A stretch of 64,000 bases of DNA from Planctomycetota bacterium (GTDB taxonomy: Bacteria > Planctomycetota > Phycisphaerae > Phycisphaerales > UBA1924): assembly GCA_024280755.1 (NCBI GenBank), contig JAJRPN010000005.1, positions 1 to 64,000 of the forward strand, given 5' to 3'. A program made the position numbers and the translations under genes. This document shows, in pieces, positions 38,293 through 47,431 of the stretch; within the stretch, counting starts at the first letter, position 1; every line of letters begins with the position of its first letter. The notes beneath the pieces were generated by a model. The model did no database searches. It had not been told where the DNA came from and was given only the letters and a program-made list of their open reading frames with translations.

Positions 38293-39114
38293 ATGAAGAT
38301 CTTGCTCACCAACGACGATGGCATCCACGCACCCGGTATCGAATCCCTCCATGCCCAACTTATCGGATCTGACGCCCACCCCGATCCCCTCGGCGAAATA
38401 TTTACGGTCGCACCGCTCACGGTTCAATCCGCGACCTCGCACGGCATCACCTACCACACACCTCTAATGGTCAATGAAACACAGATTAATAATCATTCCG
38501 GTTTCGCGGTCGATGGTCGGCCTGCCGACTGTACCAAGCTCGCCTTGACCAATCTTTGGCCAGAACAGTTCGGGCAAGGATCGCGCCCAGATCTGGTTAT
38601 TTCAGGTATGAATGCTGGCGCAAACTGTGGCATTAATGTCCTTTATTCGGGAACCGTCGCTGCTGCAATCGAAGCTGCATTCCTCGGCATTCCCGCGATC
38701 GCCATCTCGCTTCATCTTGATCGAGAGCTCCAGTCTGATCGCCCTCATCCAGATTACGACTTTGCTGCTCGTGTTGCTCGACGCGTGATTGACGAGGTGA
38801 TCGCTGGCGGACTTCCTGATCAACACGAAATCCTCTCGATCAATATTCCCGCAACTGGCCGCCTGCGTGAAGACGCCGAGATCGTGGTGTGTCCGATGAA
38901 CACCCACGCCATGATCGATCGATATGACGAACGCACCTCACCCAACGGCGATCGATATTTCTGGGCAGCCGGCAGCGGGCTTGATTTTCATGGAGCCGAC
39001 GAAGGAACAGATGTCCCTGAACTACTCGATGGGAAAATTACCATCACCCCGTTATCGTTCGATCTCACCAACTACGATCGACTCAAGTTCTGGACCCAAC
39101 GCACTCAAAAATAA
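38293..39114 (+). CDS. surE: 5'/3'-nucleotidase SurE
   Basis: 273 aa. MKILLTNDDGIHAPGIESL carries the metal-binding Asp pair, and SGMNAGANCGINVLYSGTVAAA the second signature with Asn and the STS-like region. It dephosphorylates nucleoside 5'- and 3'-monophosphates in the cytoplasm. Being 28 bp after the sulfotransferase gene it could act on 3'-phosphonucleotides such as PAP-derived products, but SurE is also a general stationary-phase enzyme. Confidence 0.93.
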   Translation: MKILLTNDDGIHAPGIESLHAQLIGSDAHPDPLGEIFTVAPLTVQSATSHGITYHTPLMVNETQINNHSGFAVDGRPADCTKLALTNLWPEQFGQGSRPDLVISGMNAGANCGINVLYSGTVAAAIEAAFLGIPAIAISLHLDRELQSDRPHPDYDFAARVARRVIDEVIAGGLPDQHEILSINIPATGRLREDAEIVVCPMNTHAMIDRYDERTSPNGDRYFWAAGSGLDFHGADEGTDVPELLDGKITITPLSFDLTNYDRLKFWTQRTQK

Positions 39115-39183
39115 AATCAGCCGATCATCCAAAGGATAATCGACCGATATCTCTCCAGTTGGTATTTCATCTAAGATGCTTAT

Positions 39184-40062
39184 TTAGAGCGATTCTGCTT
39201 CGTTGACCGCTTCGATCAGCTTCTCGATCAAATCACTGATCATGCCTTCGGTGAGTTTGAGGTCTTCGAGCACTTCTTTGTGAATCTCTGTATCAACATT
39301 GTCGAGCCTGAATCCGCCATCGATCATCGCAGCAATCTTGTCGGCTGCGTGCACGATATACACGATTTTGCGCGCTTCAGATGGCGCTTCTGTTGGATTA
39401 TGATGGAAACCGGCAGCTGCAACAAACGGCGCTGGGAACTTCCATTTTTCACAAAGCCCCTTACCAAAGTCCTGGTGGTTTGCACCAAACACTTCTGCCT
39501 CGGTTTCGAGCAATGAAACCGCTGGTATGCCTGACCCATTCGCATTACAACGATCGAGTGCATCGATCAAGTTCGATCGATCATACTGCATCTCGACCAT
39601 GATACCAATATCATGAATCAACCCAGCAAGATAAGCCTCATCGCCAAGCCCTAGGCCCAATCGATCTGAGATCATCTTGCAAGCAATAGCGACTGTGTTC
39701 GAATGATCCCAAAGCTCTTTGGCACTAAAGAACGGCGTCAACTCGCCACCACGAAAGAGCTTGGTCAATGAAGCTGCGATCGCGATGTTCTTCACCGCGT
39801 TGAGCCCAAGCATCACAATCGCTCGGTTGATTGAGGCGATCTGCCCTGGCAAGCCATAGAACGAAGAGTTCACGACTTTGAGAATGCGTGAACACAACGC
39901 AGGGTCATTGCTGATCACTTCATGAAGATCCTGAGCAGAGCTCGATGGGTCTTCAACAAGTTCGATGATCTTGAGTGTGACCTCTGGAAGCGTCGCGATG
40001 TGCGAGATTTCCTTGAGGGCACTGGCAACTGCTTGTTCACGCTGTTCTTGAGTAGTCGTCAT
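39184..40062 (-). CDS. HDOD-domain signalling protein
   Basis: 292 aa HDOD domain, a non-catalytic relative of HD phosphohydrolases: HIATLPEVTLKIIELVEDPS, ISNDPALCSRILKVVNSSFYG, INRAIVMLGLNAVKNIAIA and AGLIHDIGIMVEMQY. Such proteins act in signalling, often with chemotaxis or two-component systems; no partner gene is nearby. GGGAG lies about 9 nt before the ATG. Confidence 0.92.
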   Translation of the reverse strand: MTTTQEQREQAVASALKEISHIATLPEVTLKIIELVEDPSSSAQDLHEVISNDPALCSRILKVVNSSFYGLPGQIASINRAIVMLGLNAVKNIAIAASLTKLFRGGELTPFFSAKELWDHSNTVAIACKMISDRLGLGLGDEAYLAGLIHDIGIMVEMQYDRSNLIDALDRCNANGSGIPAVSLLETEAEVFGANHQDFGKGLCEKWKFPAPFVAAAGFHHNPTEAPSEARKIVYIVHAADKIAAMIDGGFRLDNVDTEIHKEVLEDLKLTEGMISDLIEKLIEAVNEAESL

Positions 40063-40223
40063 GCTTGGCTCCCGAGCTTTGGGTGGTCTGTGTCTATAAC
40101 CACATCGTCATACCACAGACCGAACTTTGGCCCGTGACCGACAATCGAGAATATTCATCAACTCCTGCTCCTAATTTTCGCTGCGATCGAAGATAACCCA
40201 AACGGACGAAACAATCACACCAG

Positions 40224-40488
40224 CTAGGCCCTGTCTGACGGCTCGGCTTTTTCTCGACTATTCGCCTCCCCCGGGCTTCCGGGGGAGGTGCCGATCGAAG
40301 TGAGGCGGAGGGGGTCTTCTCTTTCTTCTTCTTCCCCATTGCCTATTCCCCATTGCCCATTGCCTTCTTCAAGACCCCCTCCGTCTGCTGCGCAGCCACA
40401 ACCGCCCTATGGGTGCTCCCCCGGAAGCCCGGGGGAGGCGAAAAGAGAGCGCCCTTGTGTGGGGAATGAGTCGGCAGACACCGCCTAG
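40224..40488. repeat. Hairpin-rich intergenic repeat, copy 1 (full length)
   Basis: 265 bp in a 432-bp gene-free gap. The ends, CTAGGCCCTGTCTGACGGCTC and the inverted CTAGGCGGTGTCTGCCGACTC, are imperfect terminal inverted repeats. Inside lie inverted copies of CCTCCCCCGGGCTTCCGGGG and of the GGCGGAGGGGGTCTT / AAGACCCCCTCCGTC pair, around a pyrimidine-rich core. Two related copies occur at 47180 and 48367. No protein is encoded; it looks like a non-autonomous mobile or REP-type element. The rest of the gap shows nothing. Confidence 0.8.
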
Positions 40489-40494
40489 TTAAAG

Positions 40495-41187
40495 TCATTC
40501 GATCACACTCGTTTTCATCACAAGTTCGAGCTGCCCGTTGTGAACCCGCAACCCAAGTAGTTCAGCTTGTCGACCATCGCCGAGTTCGAGCTTTCCCGAG
40601 CCAAGCTTCAACGCAGACCCTGCAAATCCAAACTCCTCTTTAGCAAAGAGCCGCTTTGGAATCCGTGTTGTCCCGACATGCACCGATGATACAACTCCCC
40701 ACAGATCTGCGCGCTTATCGATGCGAAGAACAACCCTTGCCCACACAATGTTTGATCCTGAAGCATGAACGAGCCTCGCACCAACAATAAGCTGATCGTC
40801 CTCGATCCCAACACGCACTTGCTCAACTTCACTCGGCCAAGCATCACGCCCTAGATGTGTTTGGATGGTGTCGGCCAATCGAACCACAAGCCATGCGTTT
40901 GCTTGCTCGATGGTGATCGCAACGGCCCATTGAGGATCCTCAACATCACGCACCGCGGTAAGCTGAGTCGTGATCGCATTCTCCAAACGCTCAGCCTGCG
41001 AGATCAAAGCAGGATCATCCGCATTGAGTTGATCGCCCAGATTCCACCATCGAGGCGTGTTGTTCAAGCCAGAAACCAGAACAGTTGCAACAACGCCCAA
41101 TATGATGATCATTCCACACGCACCGATTGCCAACACAATCGCGTGTCGATCGATCCATATTTTCAGATTGAGCACTTGTAAACCCAC
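40495..41187 (-). CDS. Hypothetical single-pass membrane protein
   Basis: Not recognised. About 230 aa with one N-terminal transmembrane helix (AIVLAIGACGMIIILGVVATV) and a soluble mixed domain of about 200 residues with no motif I can name. The open frame extends back to 41298 but that part runs through the rpsI terminator. No ATG lies between the terminator and the helix, so the start is one of the GTG or TTG codons at 41175, 41187 or 41193; I give 41187. The stop lies 7 bp from the end of repeat copy 1. Confidence 0.6.
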   Translation of the reverse strand: MGLQVLNLKIWIDRHAIVLAIGACGMIIILGVVATVLVSGLNNTPRWWNLGDQLNADDPALISQAERLENAITTQLTAVRDVEDPQWAVAITIEQANAWLVVRLADTIQTHLGRDAWPSEVEQVRVGIEDDQLIVGARLVHASGSNIVWARVVLRIDKRADLWGVVSSVHVGTTRIPKRLFAKEEFGFAGSALKLGSGKLELGDGRQAELLGLRVHNGQLELVMKTSVIE

Positions 41188-41224
41188 TGACAAACTGTAT
41201 CCGCTTTCTGCGATTGATGTGTAT

Positions 41225-41257
41225 AAAAAAACCAACCCAGACGAATCTGGGTTGGTT
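41225..41257 (-). terminator. Intrinsic terminator of rpsI
   Basis: 12-bp perfect stem (41230-41241 with 41246-41257), loop CGAA, and a run of T on the minus strand (A-run at 41225-41231). It ends the ribosomal protein transcript. Confidence 0.93.
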
Positions 41258-41307
41258 GAGTTTGATAGAGATAAACGAAAGAGAGGAAAAAACCCCACAC
41301 CTGTTTT

Positions 41308-41838
41308 TTAGCGCTTCGAGAACTGGAAGCGGGCGCGAGCACCTGGCTGGCCATACTTCTTGCGTTCGACCTTGCGAGCATCGCGGGTCAAGAACCCGGC
41401 TTCACGCAATGGGGTATCAAAGTTTGGATCGTATCCAACCAATGCACGGGAGATACCCAAGCGCATCGCTTGTGCTTGACCCATGTAGCCGCCGCCGTGG
41501 GCGCGAATGAAGATATCAAACTTGCCTTCGGTGTTGGTGATCTTGAGTGCTGAAACCGCGTCGGCACGATCTTGCATTTCTGTGAAGTACTCTTCAACCG
41601 TTTTAAACTTCTTGCGGTTGATTTGAATCTTCAACTCGCCCTTGTCTGCATCCTTTGCAGGACGGAAACGCACGCGTGCAACAGCAGACTTCCGCCTGCC
41701 GGTGCCCCACCACCAGCCGTGCTTGTCAGCAGGCTTTGGGTCTGGAAGCACGCGGACGGCTTGTTGGGTTTCTTCTGGACCTGCGACATTTTCGCCTGCC
41801 AGTTCTGGGTTGGTGATGGTGGTTTCGTAACCGGGCAT
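41308..41838 (-). CDS. rpsI: 30S ribosomal protein S9
   Basis: 176 aa. The core GTGRRKSAVARVR, IRAHGGGYMGQAQAMRLGISRAL and the C-terminal LTRDARKVERKKYGQPGARA, ending FQFSKR, is a standard S9, whose basic tail reaches the P-site tRNA. The first 45 residues or so, rich in Pro and Glu, are an extra N-terminal extension not seen in most S9 proteins (about 130 aa). AAAGGTAG precedes the ATG. Downstream of rplM as in most bacteria, with a 116-bp gap that may hold its own promoter. Confidence 0.97.
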   Translation of the reverse strand: MPGYETTITNPELAGENVAGPEETQQAVRVLPDPKPADKHGWWWGTGRRKSAVARVRFRPAKDADKGELKIQINRKKFKTVEEYFTEMQDRADAVSALKITNTEGKFDIFIRAHGGGYMGQAQAMRLGISRALVGYDPNFDTPLREAGFLTRDARKVERKKYGQPGARARFQFSKR

Positions 41839-41954
41839 AAGTATTCTACCTTTCGTTCACTGCCCGCATCCACGCTTTTGATCACATGCCAGAGCGCTTT
41901 GGACAGAGTGTGTTATTTGTGTATCTTGTTTGTACAAGATTGTGTATACAAGTC

Positions 41955-42410
41955 TTAGAGTTCAATTGGGTTGACGCCGACATGTGGGTGATCGCTGCCC
42001 GCATAGACCTTGAGCTTCTTGAGCATGACGCGACCAAGGCGGCTCTTAGGCAACATACGACGCACAGCTTCTTCGATCAGAAGTTCTGGCTTACGATCGC
42101 GGAGATGGCCGTAAGATTCTGCACTCTGGCCACCTGGGTAACCTGAGTAGGTCAAACGGAGCTTCTGCTCAGCCTTGCGGCCAGAGAGTGCTACCTTCGA
42201 TGCGTTGGTCACAATGACGAAATCGCCACTATCCACATGAGGGGTGTACTCCGGGCGATGCTTGCCCATGAGCACGGTTGCGATCTCGGTCGCCATGCGG
42301 CCAAGACGCTGATCGGTCGCATCGACGATGCGCCATTGTTTAACGAACTCGCCCTTCTTAGCGACGAATGTCTGGCGACGCAGGTGGGTGTGCTTTTTTG
42401 TTGTTCCCAT
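41955..42410 (-). CDS. rplM: 50S ribosomal protein L13
   Basis: 151 aa. KQWRIVDATDQRLGRMATEIA, GDFVIVTNASKVALSGRKAEQK, AVRRMLPKSRLGRVMLKKLKVYAG are L13 signatures; normal length. AGGAG lies 8 nt before the ATG. First gene of the rplM-rpsI pair. Confidence 0.98.
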   Translation of the reverse strand: MGTTKKHTHLRRQTFVAKKGEFVKQWRIVDATDQRLGRMATEIATVLMGKHRPEYTPHVDSGDFVIVTNASKVALSGRKAEQKLRLTYSGYPGGQSAESYGHLRDRKPELLIEEAVRRMLPKSRLGRVMLKKLKVYAGSDHPHVGVNPIEL

Positions 42411-42819
42411 GATCCAACTCCTATCTTTCGATTCATATCGTGCACGCTTTGAATCACTCCTGGGCGACGCGACTATTGCTTAAAGAGTTACACTCAAAGA
42501 GCTGCTCAAAGAGCCGTCGTGAAGATCAGCAGCGACGCTTGGTCGTGCTTGAAACGCTGCCTACCGGGCAGGGCGGACAGTTTAAACGCGTGGTTTAAGC
42601 TGCATGTTTGTCATATCAATCCCGCACACAACTCGTGCAGGGAGGGTAAATTAGGCCCATGATCCACATAGGTCAACCGTTGCAGCCGTTCATGAGTAAG
42701 AATCATGGAATCAAAGCACGCTCAATCCTCATAAACAAGATCAGGGTGACCCTGCCAATCAGCCGATACCCCAGAAGAACCGACAAAATCCCTGACTCAC
42801 CCTCACAAGTACGAGCCAT
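42411..42819. promoter_or_regulatory. rplM leader with three CTC/TTAAAGAG repeats; rest featureless
   Basis: The 409-bp gap between rplM (minus) and the CPBP protease gene (plus) contains three near-identical 9-mers at 42479-42487, 42493-42501 and 42505-42513 (CTTTAAG/CTCTTTGAG on the minus strand), about 70-105 nt upstream of the rplM ATG. They may be leader elements controlling the ribosomal operon. I see no gene and no clear tRNA in the remainder. Confidence 0.4.
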
Positions 42820-44418
42820 ATGACCAACGAACCAAACGAACACCAAAACAACCCCAGGCTTCACCTTGAGACCGCATGGTCGCCGGTCGCCGATGCGATG
42901 AGGCATGATCTTAAGCCTCGGGTAACCAAGCAGGGGAATCCGATTGATGCTCCAGATCCTGGATCGCCAACTTCACGGATTTTAGCATTGTTGATCACAG
43001 CCATGCTTGTTCTTCTGGTGGTCGTCTGGCAGAACACTGGCGAGAATCTTAAGTTTCAAACACTCTTAGGCAAAGCGCCGCCTCCGGTAGAGCTTTTACC
43101 GAATCAGTCTGCCCCGGGCAGCTTTGGCCAGGTTGATCTGATGGGGCGATTCTTCTTGCGTAACTTCGAGATGTTCAAGAATCAGCCCACGCCGATCATG
43201 AACCAAATCGACAATGGGTTTACCTTGTTTGCAGATGAAGATCGTGTTCGGTTGATTATGTTGGCTGGCGAGTTTGAAGACAACGAAGCTGCGCTCGAGA
43301 GGCTTGTCCAACTCGAGAGCGAACTCATTGGCGGCTCGGTTGATCCAATCAACCCCAAAAAGCCCGATGATCTCATCCTCGCAGAACTCCGCGCTCTTGA
43401 AACAATCTATACTTTGAGCGTTGATGCCCTTGAGCCTGAACAACGCCAACAACTCTCCGATCGCTATGGGCTTATTGGTAAGGTCGCGCTCACACACGAT
43501 CTCACCAATACCGACCCGCTTCGTCGCCCATTGATCTCTGGGGGCGGCTGGCTTATTGGCTTTGGATCAGTGTTCCTTCTTGGTGTGATCCTCGTTCCAT
43601 TTGTTGGCTTGTGCTTGTTGATCTTTGGGATCATCCAACTCGCTACTGGAAAACTTAAGTTTCGCAACCATGTCCCGACCAAAGGCGGCAGTATTTTCCT
43701 CGAAACCTATGCCCTCTTCATTGGCGCATTCCTCGCCATGTCGATCGGCACTTTTTATGTCGCTAACTCTTCAAAGCCTGAGCTTGCCTCACTCTCGTTG
43801 CTTGTACAATGGTTATTGCTCTTGCTTGTGCCTTGGGGCATTATGCGAGGCATGCGATCGCAAGATTGGCGAAAAGCGATCGGATGGCACACAGGCGAAG
43901 GGGTATTCAAAGAAATCGGTTGCGGAATCATCGCTTACATCGCATCGATCCCCATTTATCTTATTGGTGTGCTGATCACTGTTGTGCTGCTCTTTGCGAG
44001 CGAAGCGATTGCTCTTTCTCGAAACAACGGCGTTGTAGAAACCCCCGAGCCTTTGACCAACCCAATCTTTGAGATGATCGCATCGGGCAGCTGGACAACT
44101 ACATTGTTACTCTTTGTGCTCGCAACCACCTGGGCACCAATCGTGGAAGAGGCGATCTTCCGCGGCGCACTCTTCCGCCATATGCGTAGCTCGATGCACT
44201 GGGTTCTTGCAGCACTCGCGAGCGCGTTTCTCTTTGCATACATGCACGACTACGGGCCTTTGATGGTCGCGCCGCTGATCGCACTCGGGTTTATGTTCGC
44301 GTTTATGCGTGAATGGAGAGGGTCATTAATCGCGCCGATGACCGCACACTTCTTGCACAACTTCACGCTCATGACTTTTATGATCATCCTTGTGCAGTTG
44401 ATCAAAGACCCGATGTAG
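42820..44418 (+). CDS. CPBP-family intramembrane protease
   Basis: 532 aa. One N-terminal helix, a soluble region of about 170 residues with acidic helices, then about seven transmembrane segments. The CPBP (CaaX protease and bacteriocin-processing) motifs are present: PIVEEAIFRGALFRHMR (E-E-x3-R) and FAYMHDYGPLM (His). These Rce1-like glutamic proteases cleave within the membrane; targets unknown. The large periplasmic or cytoplasmic N-terminal domain is longer than in basic family members. Confidence 0.88.
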   Translation: MTNEPNEHQNNPRLHLETAWSPVADAMRHDLKPRVTKQGNPIDAPDPGSPTSRILALLITAMLVLLVVVWQNTGENLKFQTLLGKAPPPVELLPNQSAPGSFGQVDLMGRFFLRNFEMFKNQPTPIMNQIDNGFTLFADEDRVRLIMLAGEFEDNEAALERLVQLESELIGGSVDPINPKKPDDLILAELRALETIYTLSVDALEPEQRQQLSDRYGLIGKVALTHDLTNTDPLRRPLISGGGWLIGFGSVFLLGVILVPFVGLCLLIFGIIQLATGKLKFRNHVPTKGGSIFLETYALFIGAFLAMSIGTFYVANSSKPELASLSLLVQWLLLLLVPWGIMRGMRSQDWRKAIGWHTGEGVFKEIGCGIIAYIASIPIYLIGVLITVVLLFASEAIALSRNNGVVETPEPLTNPIFEMIASGSWTTTLLLFVLATTWAPIVEEAIFRGALFRHMRSSMHWVLAALASAFLFAYMHDYGPLMVAPLIALGFMFAFMREWRGSLIAPMTAHFLHNFTLMTFMIILVQLIKDPM

Positions 44419-44423
44419 TTTGA

Positions 44424-45605
44424 TTATGCGACCGGTTCGAGTGTTGTATTCGTCGCAACGCGCGTAAGCACCGAGGCTGCAACTTTCGAGACCACGATCA
44501 ACAACAGCACAACCGCTGCGATGCCTGCAAAGACCATCCATCCTGGTTTATCTATTTCACCAAAGGTCGTAAACTGTTGCCCGATCAGCACCGCTGCCAA
44601 AGTGCGTGGGAACATGCCCATAATCGTGCCCAAGACAAACACGCCTCTTGATACACCTAATGAACTGAGCAAAAGATTCGTCAACGCGAATGGTGATCCC
44701 GGCGAAGCACGCAGTAGTGTCACCAACAACAATGCCCGGCGCGTGCTCGCATGCACCAACGCGTCGCGCAGCATCACCGCTTTAGGCTTGCGTTGAAGTT
44801 CTTGTTCGACTCGGCTTCGGGCGATGCGTCCGACAAGTTCATACCCGACCAACGATGCGCCGCCGAACCCAAGGAGCGCAAGCCCGAGCCCCATCGGCAC
44901 ACCAAAGGCATACCCGGCAAGAATCGCCTGCGAAACCGTAGGCAAACACCCAAAGCCTGCGAGTAGTATAAATCCAACGAGATAGATCGACATCCCGACA
45001 ATCAGATGCGTCATGCTCAGCCCATCGCCAACAAGTGCGATGCGGATAGGTTCCATATTAAGAATAAGCATCACGCCTGCGAACGACGGGATGATCGACC
45101 ATGCGATACCCAGGAGTGCTGCTGGGCCGAGCCGACGGAGCATGGCGCAGCCGCCAACGATGCGCTCGGTGCCGAGCCGATTCACAAAGCCAATCGAAAA
45201 CAAACTGGCAGCCCCAAAGCTCAACGCCCAAATCTTCCAAACTCCACCAGAATCAAATAGGTTGGTATTGACCCAATCTTGCGTCGCTTGCGAAAGCGTC
45301 GGCAACACCATCGGCAACGACACCAATATCGCGACAAAGACCACGCCCCAATGCAATGCCTGGGCACCGAGTCGGCTGTGCTTTGATTTTTCGTGGGCGT
45401 GGGCGCGGGCACCGACCATAATGCAGGTTGCTTGCCCAAGCAGTGATGCAGGTGTAACACATTGATCACAACAACATCCAGAGCCGGCTGAGGAGCAGGT
45501 TTGGGGAAGCTGGGCCGCAGAGGGATGCACATCGAGCTTCACCGATCGCGCATCGACAGCCTTTGTATTTTGTAATTGAGACTCGTTTTCAACTACTGGC
45601 AGCAT
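44424..45605 (-). CDS. VTT/DedA-type membrane protein with Cys-His-rich N-terminus
   Basis: 393 aa. The C-terminal two thirds is a TVP38/TMEM64 (VTT, SNARE-associated) domain with GFGCLPTVSQAILAGYAFG and LLRASPGSPFALTNLLLSSL, proteins linked to lipid scrambling or undecaprenyl phosphate handling. The N-terminal 75 residues carry C37, C44-C45-C46, C49, C61 and H69/H71/H76, a possible metal site not seen in the paralogue upstream. It follows that paralogue by 18 bp. Confidence 0.83.
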   Translation of the reverse strand: MLPVVENESQLQNTKAVDARSVKLDVHPSAAQLPQTCSSAGSGCCCDQCVTPASLLGQATCIMVGARAHAHEKSKHSRLGAQALHWGVVFVAILVSLPMVLPTLSQATQDWVNTNLFDSGGVWKIWALSFGAASLFSIGFVNRLGTERIVGGCAMLRRLGPAALLGIAWSIIPSFAGVMLILNMEPIRIALVGDGLSMTHLIVGMSIYLVGFILLAGFGCLPTVSQAILAGYAFGVPMGLGLALLGFGGASLVGYELVGRIARSRVEQELQRKPKAVMLRDALVHASTRRALLLVTLLRASPGSPFALTNLLLSSLGVSRGVFVLGTIMGMFPRTLAAVLIGQQFTTFGEIDKPGWMVFAGIAAVVLLLIVVSKVAASVLTRVATNTTLEPVA

Positions 45606-45623
45606 CGGCAGAGTGTAGCCTGA

Positions 45624-46430
45624 TTACTCTCCAATGTCGTCCGCTGAAAGATCCCCGGTCTTGATTGCTGCTTCGATAGCTTTGTTGGCGATTTTGCCCA
45701 AACCAACGAGCAGCACCACCGTAAATACAATCCCGCCGATCAACAGCCATTTGGGCTTGTGGACCTCATCCCAACTGCTCACCTGCGCCCCGATCCAGAC
45801 TGCTGCGAATGTTCGCGGAGCCATGCCGACGATCGTCGCGATCAAGAAAGGTACCAGTTTCACACCCGCCACGCTCATCGCATAGTTCGTCAGCGCGAAC
45901 GGCGAGTTGGGCGGCACACGCAAAAGCGTCAGGATCATCAACGCACGAAACTTCCCATGATGGATAAACGCATCGCGGATAATCGATGCTTTGGGATGAT
46001 TATGGATCTCTTCTTCGACCTTCTTGCGAGCAACAAAGCCGGCGATGAAATAGCCAATAATCGACGCACCCGCGAAGCCAACGAGTGCCGCAGGAAAACC
46101 CCAAACAGTCCCAAAGGCGAACCCGGCAAGGATCGCCTGCGAAACAGTTGGCAGCACCCCGAACCCGGCGGTCACAATAAAGATCGCGATATACAACGCG
46201 ATGCCGATGTATGCCATCCCTGTTTTTTCTTCGATGTCGAAAAGGAACTGCTGGGCAAAGTCCATGTTCGCCAACAGCGTAATCCCCGCAATCCCCGGCA
46301 ACACCGCCCACGCAATCCCAAGCCAGGCAGCAGGACCCAGGCGTTTGATGATCGCACCAATCGATTCCTCGGCTGGCGTTTCGGTCATTGGCTGATCGGG
46401 TGTTTCCGGTGTGTTTTCAGGTGTAGACAT
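45624..46430 (-). CDS. VTT/DedA-type membrane protein (TVP38/TMEM64 family)
   Basis: 268 aa, about six hydrophobic segments. TAGFGVLPTVSQAILAGFAFG, FAGASIIGYFIAGFVARKKV and LLRVPPNSPFALTNYAMSVAG are VTT domain signatures. The polar N-terminal 25 residues are Pro/Glu/Thr-rich. First gene of a two-gene operon of paralogues; probable role in membrane lipid or isoprenoid carrier transport. Confidence 0.87.
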   Translation of the reverse strand: MSTPENTPETPDQPMTETPAEESIGAIIKRLGPAAWLGIAWAVLPGIAGITLLANMDFAQQFLFDIEEKTGMAYIGIALYIAIFIVTAGFGVLPTVSQAILAGFAFGTVWGFPAALVGFAGASIIGYFIAGFVARKKVEEEIHNHPKASIIRDAFIHHGKFRALMILTLLRVPPNSPFALTNYAMSVAGVKLVPFLIATIVGMAPRTFAAVWIGAQVSSWDEVHKPKWLLIGGIVFTVVLLVGLGKIANKAIEAAIKTGDLSADDIGE

Positions 46431-46489
46431 AGGAACGATGATACGCGAGCTAAATAGAGAGAATCAGAAACCCAGCCATATGATCACCC

Positions 46490-47164
46490 ATGAAATTTGT
46501 ATCTCTTATTAGTATTTGGATCTCCACCTTTGTCCTCTTGTTCTTTATCAATCACAATTTTTCCCTTTTTGTCTTGGTGTTTGGGCCAGACAATCCCACA
46601 CCAACCCTCTACATCATTCTTCACCAGAACGAGGTTGAAATACTCGATCGGGCTCAAGCAAACCAGCGGTTTCCTTCGCCTAAAGCTCGGGTGGCAAATG
46701 TTGATGCGATTGTCTTTTATACCCAAAAACATATCGCTACCCCGTATGAAAACTGGTTTGAAATCTACGACACCGAATCGTTCTTAGCGACCAAGGATTC
46801 CATCTGGGACATCCCACGCACAGGCATCCCAAGGCTAACCCCAGCCGAGATCGATCGTGCGTACGCTGCAGTGCTTGAATACGCCAAAGCTGATTCTTTA
46901 GTCACGCAATACCGCCCCGGCGAGCCACCAATCACAAAATTCTCATTGAAACTCTTGGTGATATCACTTGTTCGGATTCCCATCCTTCTAGGAATTCCAA
47001 CACTGCTCGCCTACTTGACTCATCTCTATTTCCGAATGCTCTATCGAAAGGCAGTTGCCAACTTACAACGCCAAAATCGATGCCTTCATTGTGCTTACGA
47101 CTGCAAAGACCTCCCCTCACCCACCTGCCCAGAGTGCGGCCAACCACACATGATTCCCAATTGA
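46490..47164 (+). CDS. Membrane protein with C-terminal zinc ribbon
   Basis: 224 aa, family not recognised. A transmembrane helix at residues 1-30, an extracytoplasmic domain of about 120 residues, a second helix near residue 165 (ISLVRIPILLGIPTLLAYLT), and a cytoplasmic tail ending CLHCAYDCKDLPSPTCPECG, a C-x2-C ... C-x2-C zinc ribbon. Small zinc-ribbon membrane proteins of this plan are frequent in planctomycetes. Role unknown. Confidence 0.7.
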   Translation: MKFVSLISIWISTFVLLFFINHNFSLFVLVFGPDNPTPTLYIILHQNEVEILDRAQANQRFPSPKARVANVDAIVFYTQKHIATPYENWFEIYDTESFLATKDSIWDIPRTGIPRLTPAEIDRAYAAVLEYAKADSLVTQYRPGEPPITKFSLKLLVISLVRIPILLGIPTLLAYLTHLYFRMLYRKAVANLQRQNRCLHCAYDCKDLPSPTCPECGQPHMIPN

Positions 47165-47179
47165 TAGCCACAATACTCT

Positions 47180-47325
47180 CCTCCCCCGGGCCTCCGGGGG
47201 AGGTGTCGAACGAAGTGAGACGGAGGGGGTCTTGCTTTGTTTCCCCCATTGCCTTCTTCAAGAAAAGACCCCCTCCGTCTGCTGCGCAGCCACCTCCTCC
47301 ACAAGCGTGGGGGAGGCGAAAAGAA
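47180..47325. repeat. Hairpin-rich intergenic repeat, copy 2 (core only)
   Basis: Shares with copy 1 the CCTCCCCCGGGCCTCCGGGG palindrome, GAAGTGAGACGGAGGGGGTC, the CCCATTGCCTTCTTCAAG core, GACCCCCTCCGTCTGCTGCG and GGGGGAGGCGAAAAG. The outer terminal inverted repeats are missing. It lies in the 267-bp gap before the MBL gene. Confidence 0.78.
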
Positions 47326-47431
47326 ACAACAAATGAAGATATCTCACGCCTAGACTCACCCGCCCTCGCATCGGCGAGGCATCCACTGCTATTTTCAGCG
47401 CAAACCCGCTGATAACGGAGTTCAACACACC

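Noticed and set aside
40224-40488. CRISPR-like array
   Set aside because: The repeats are inverted and irregular, without equal spacers or cas genes.
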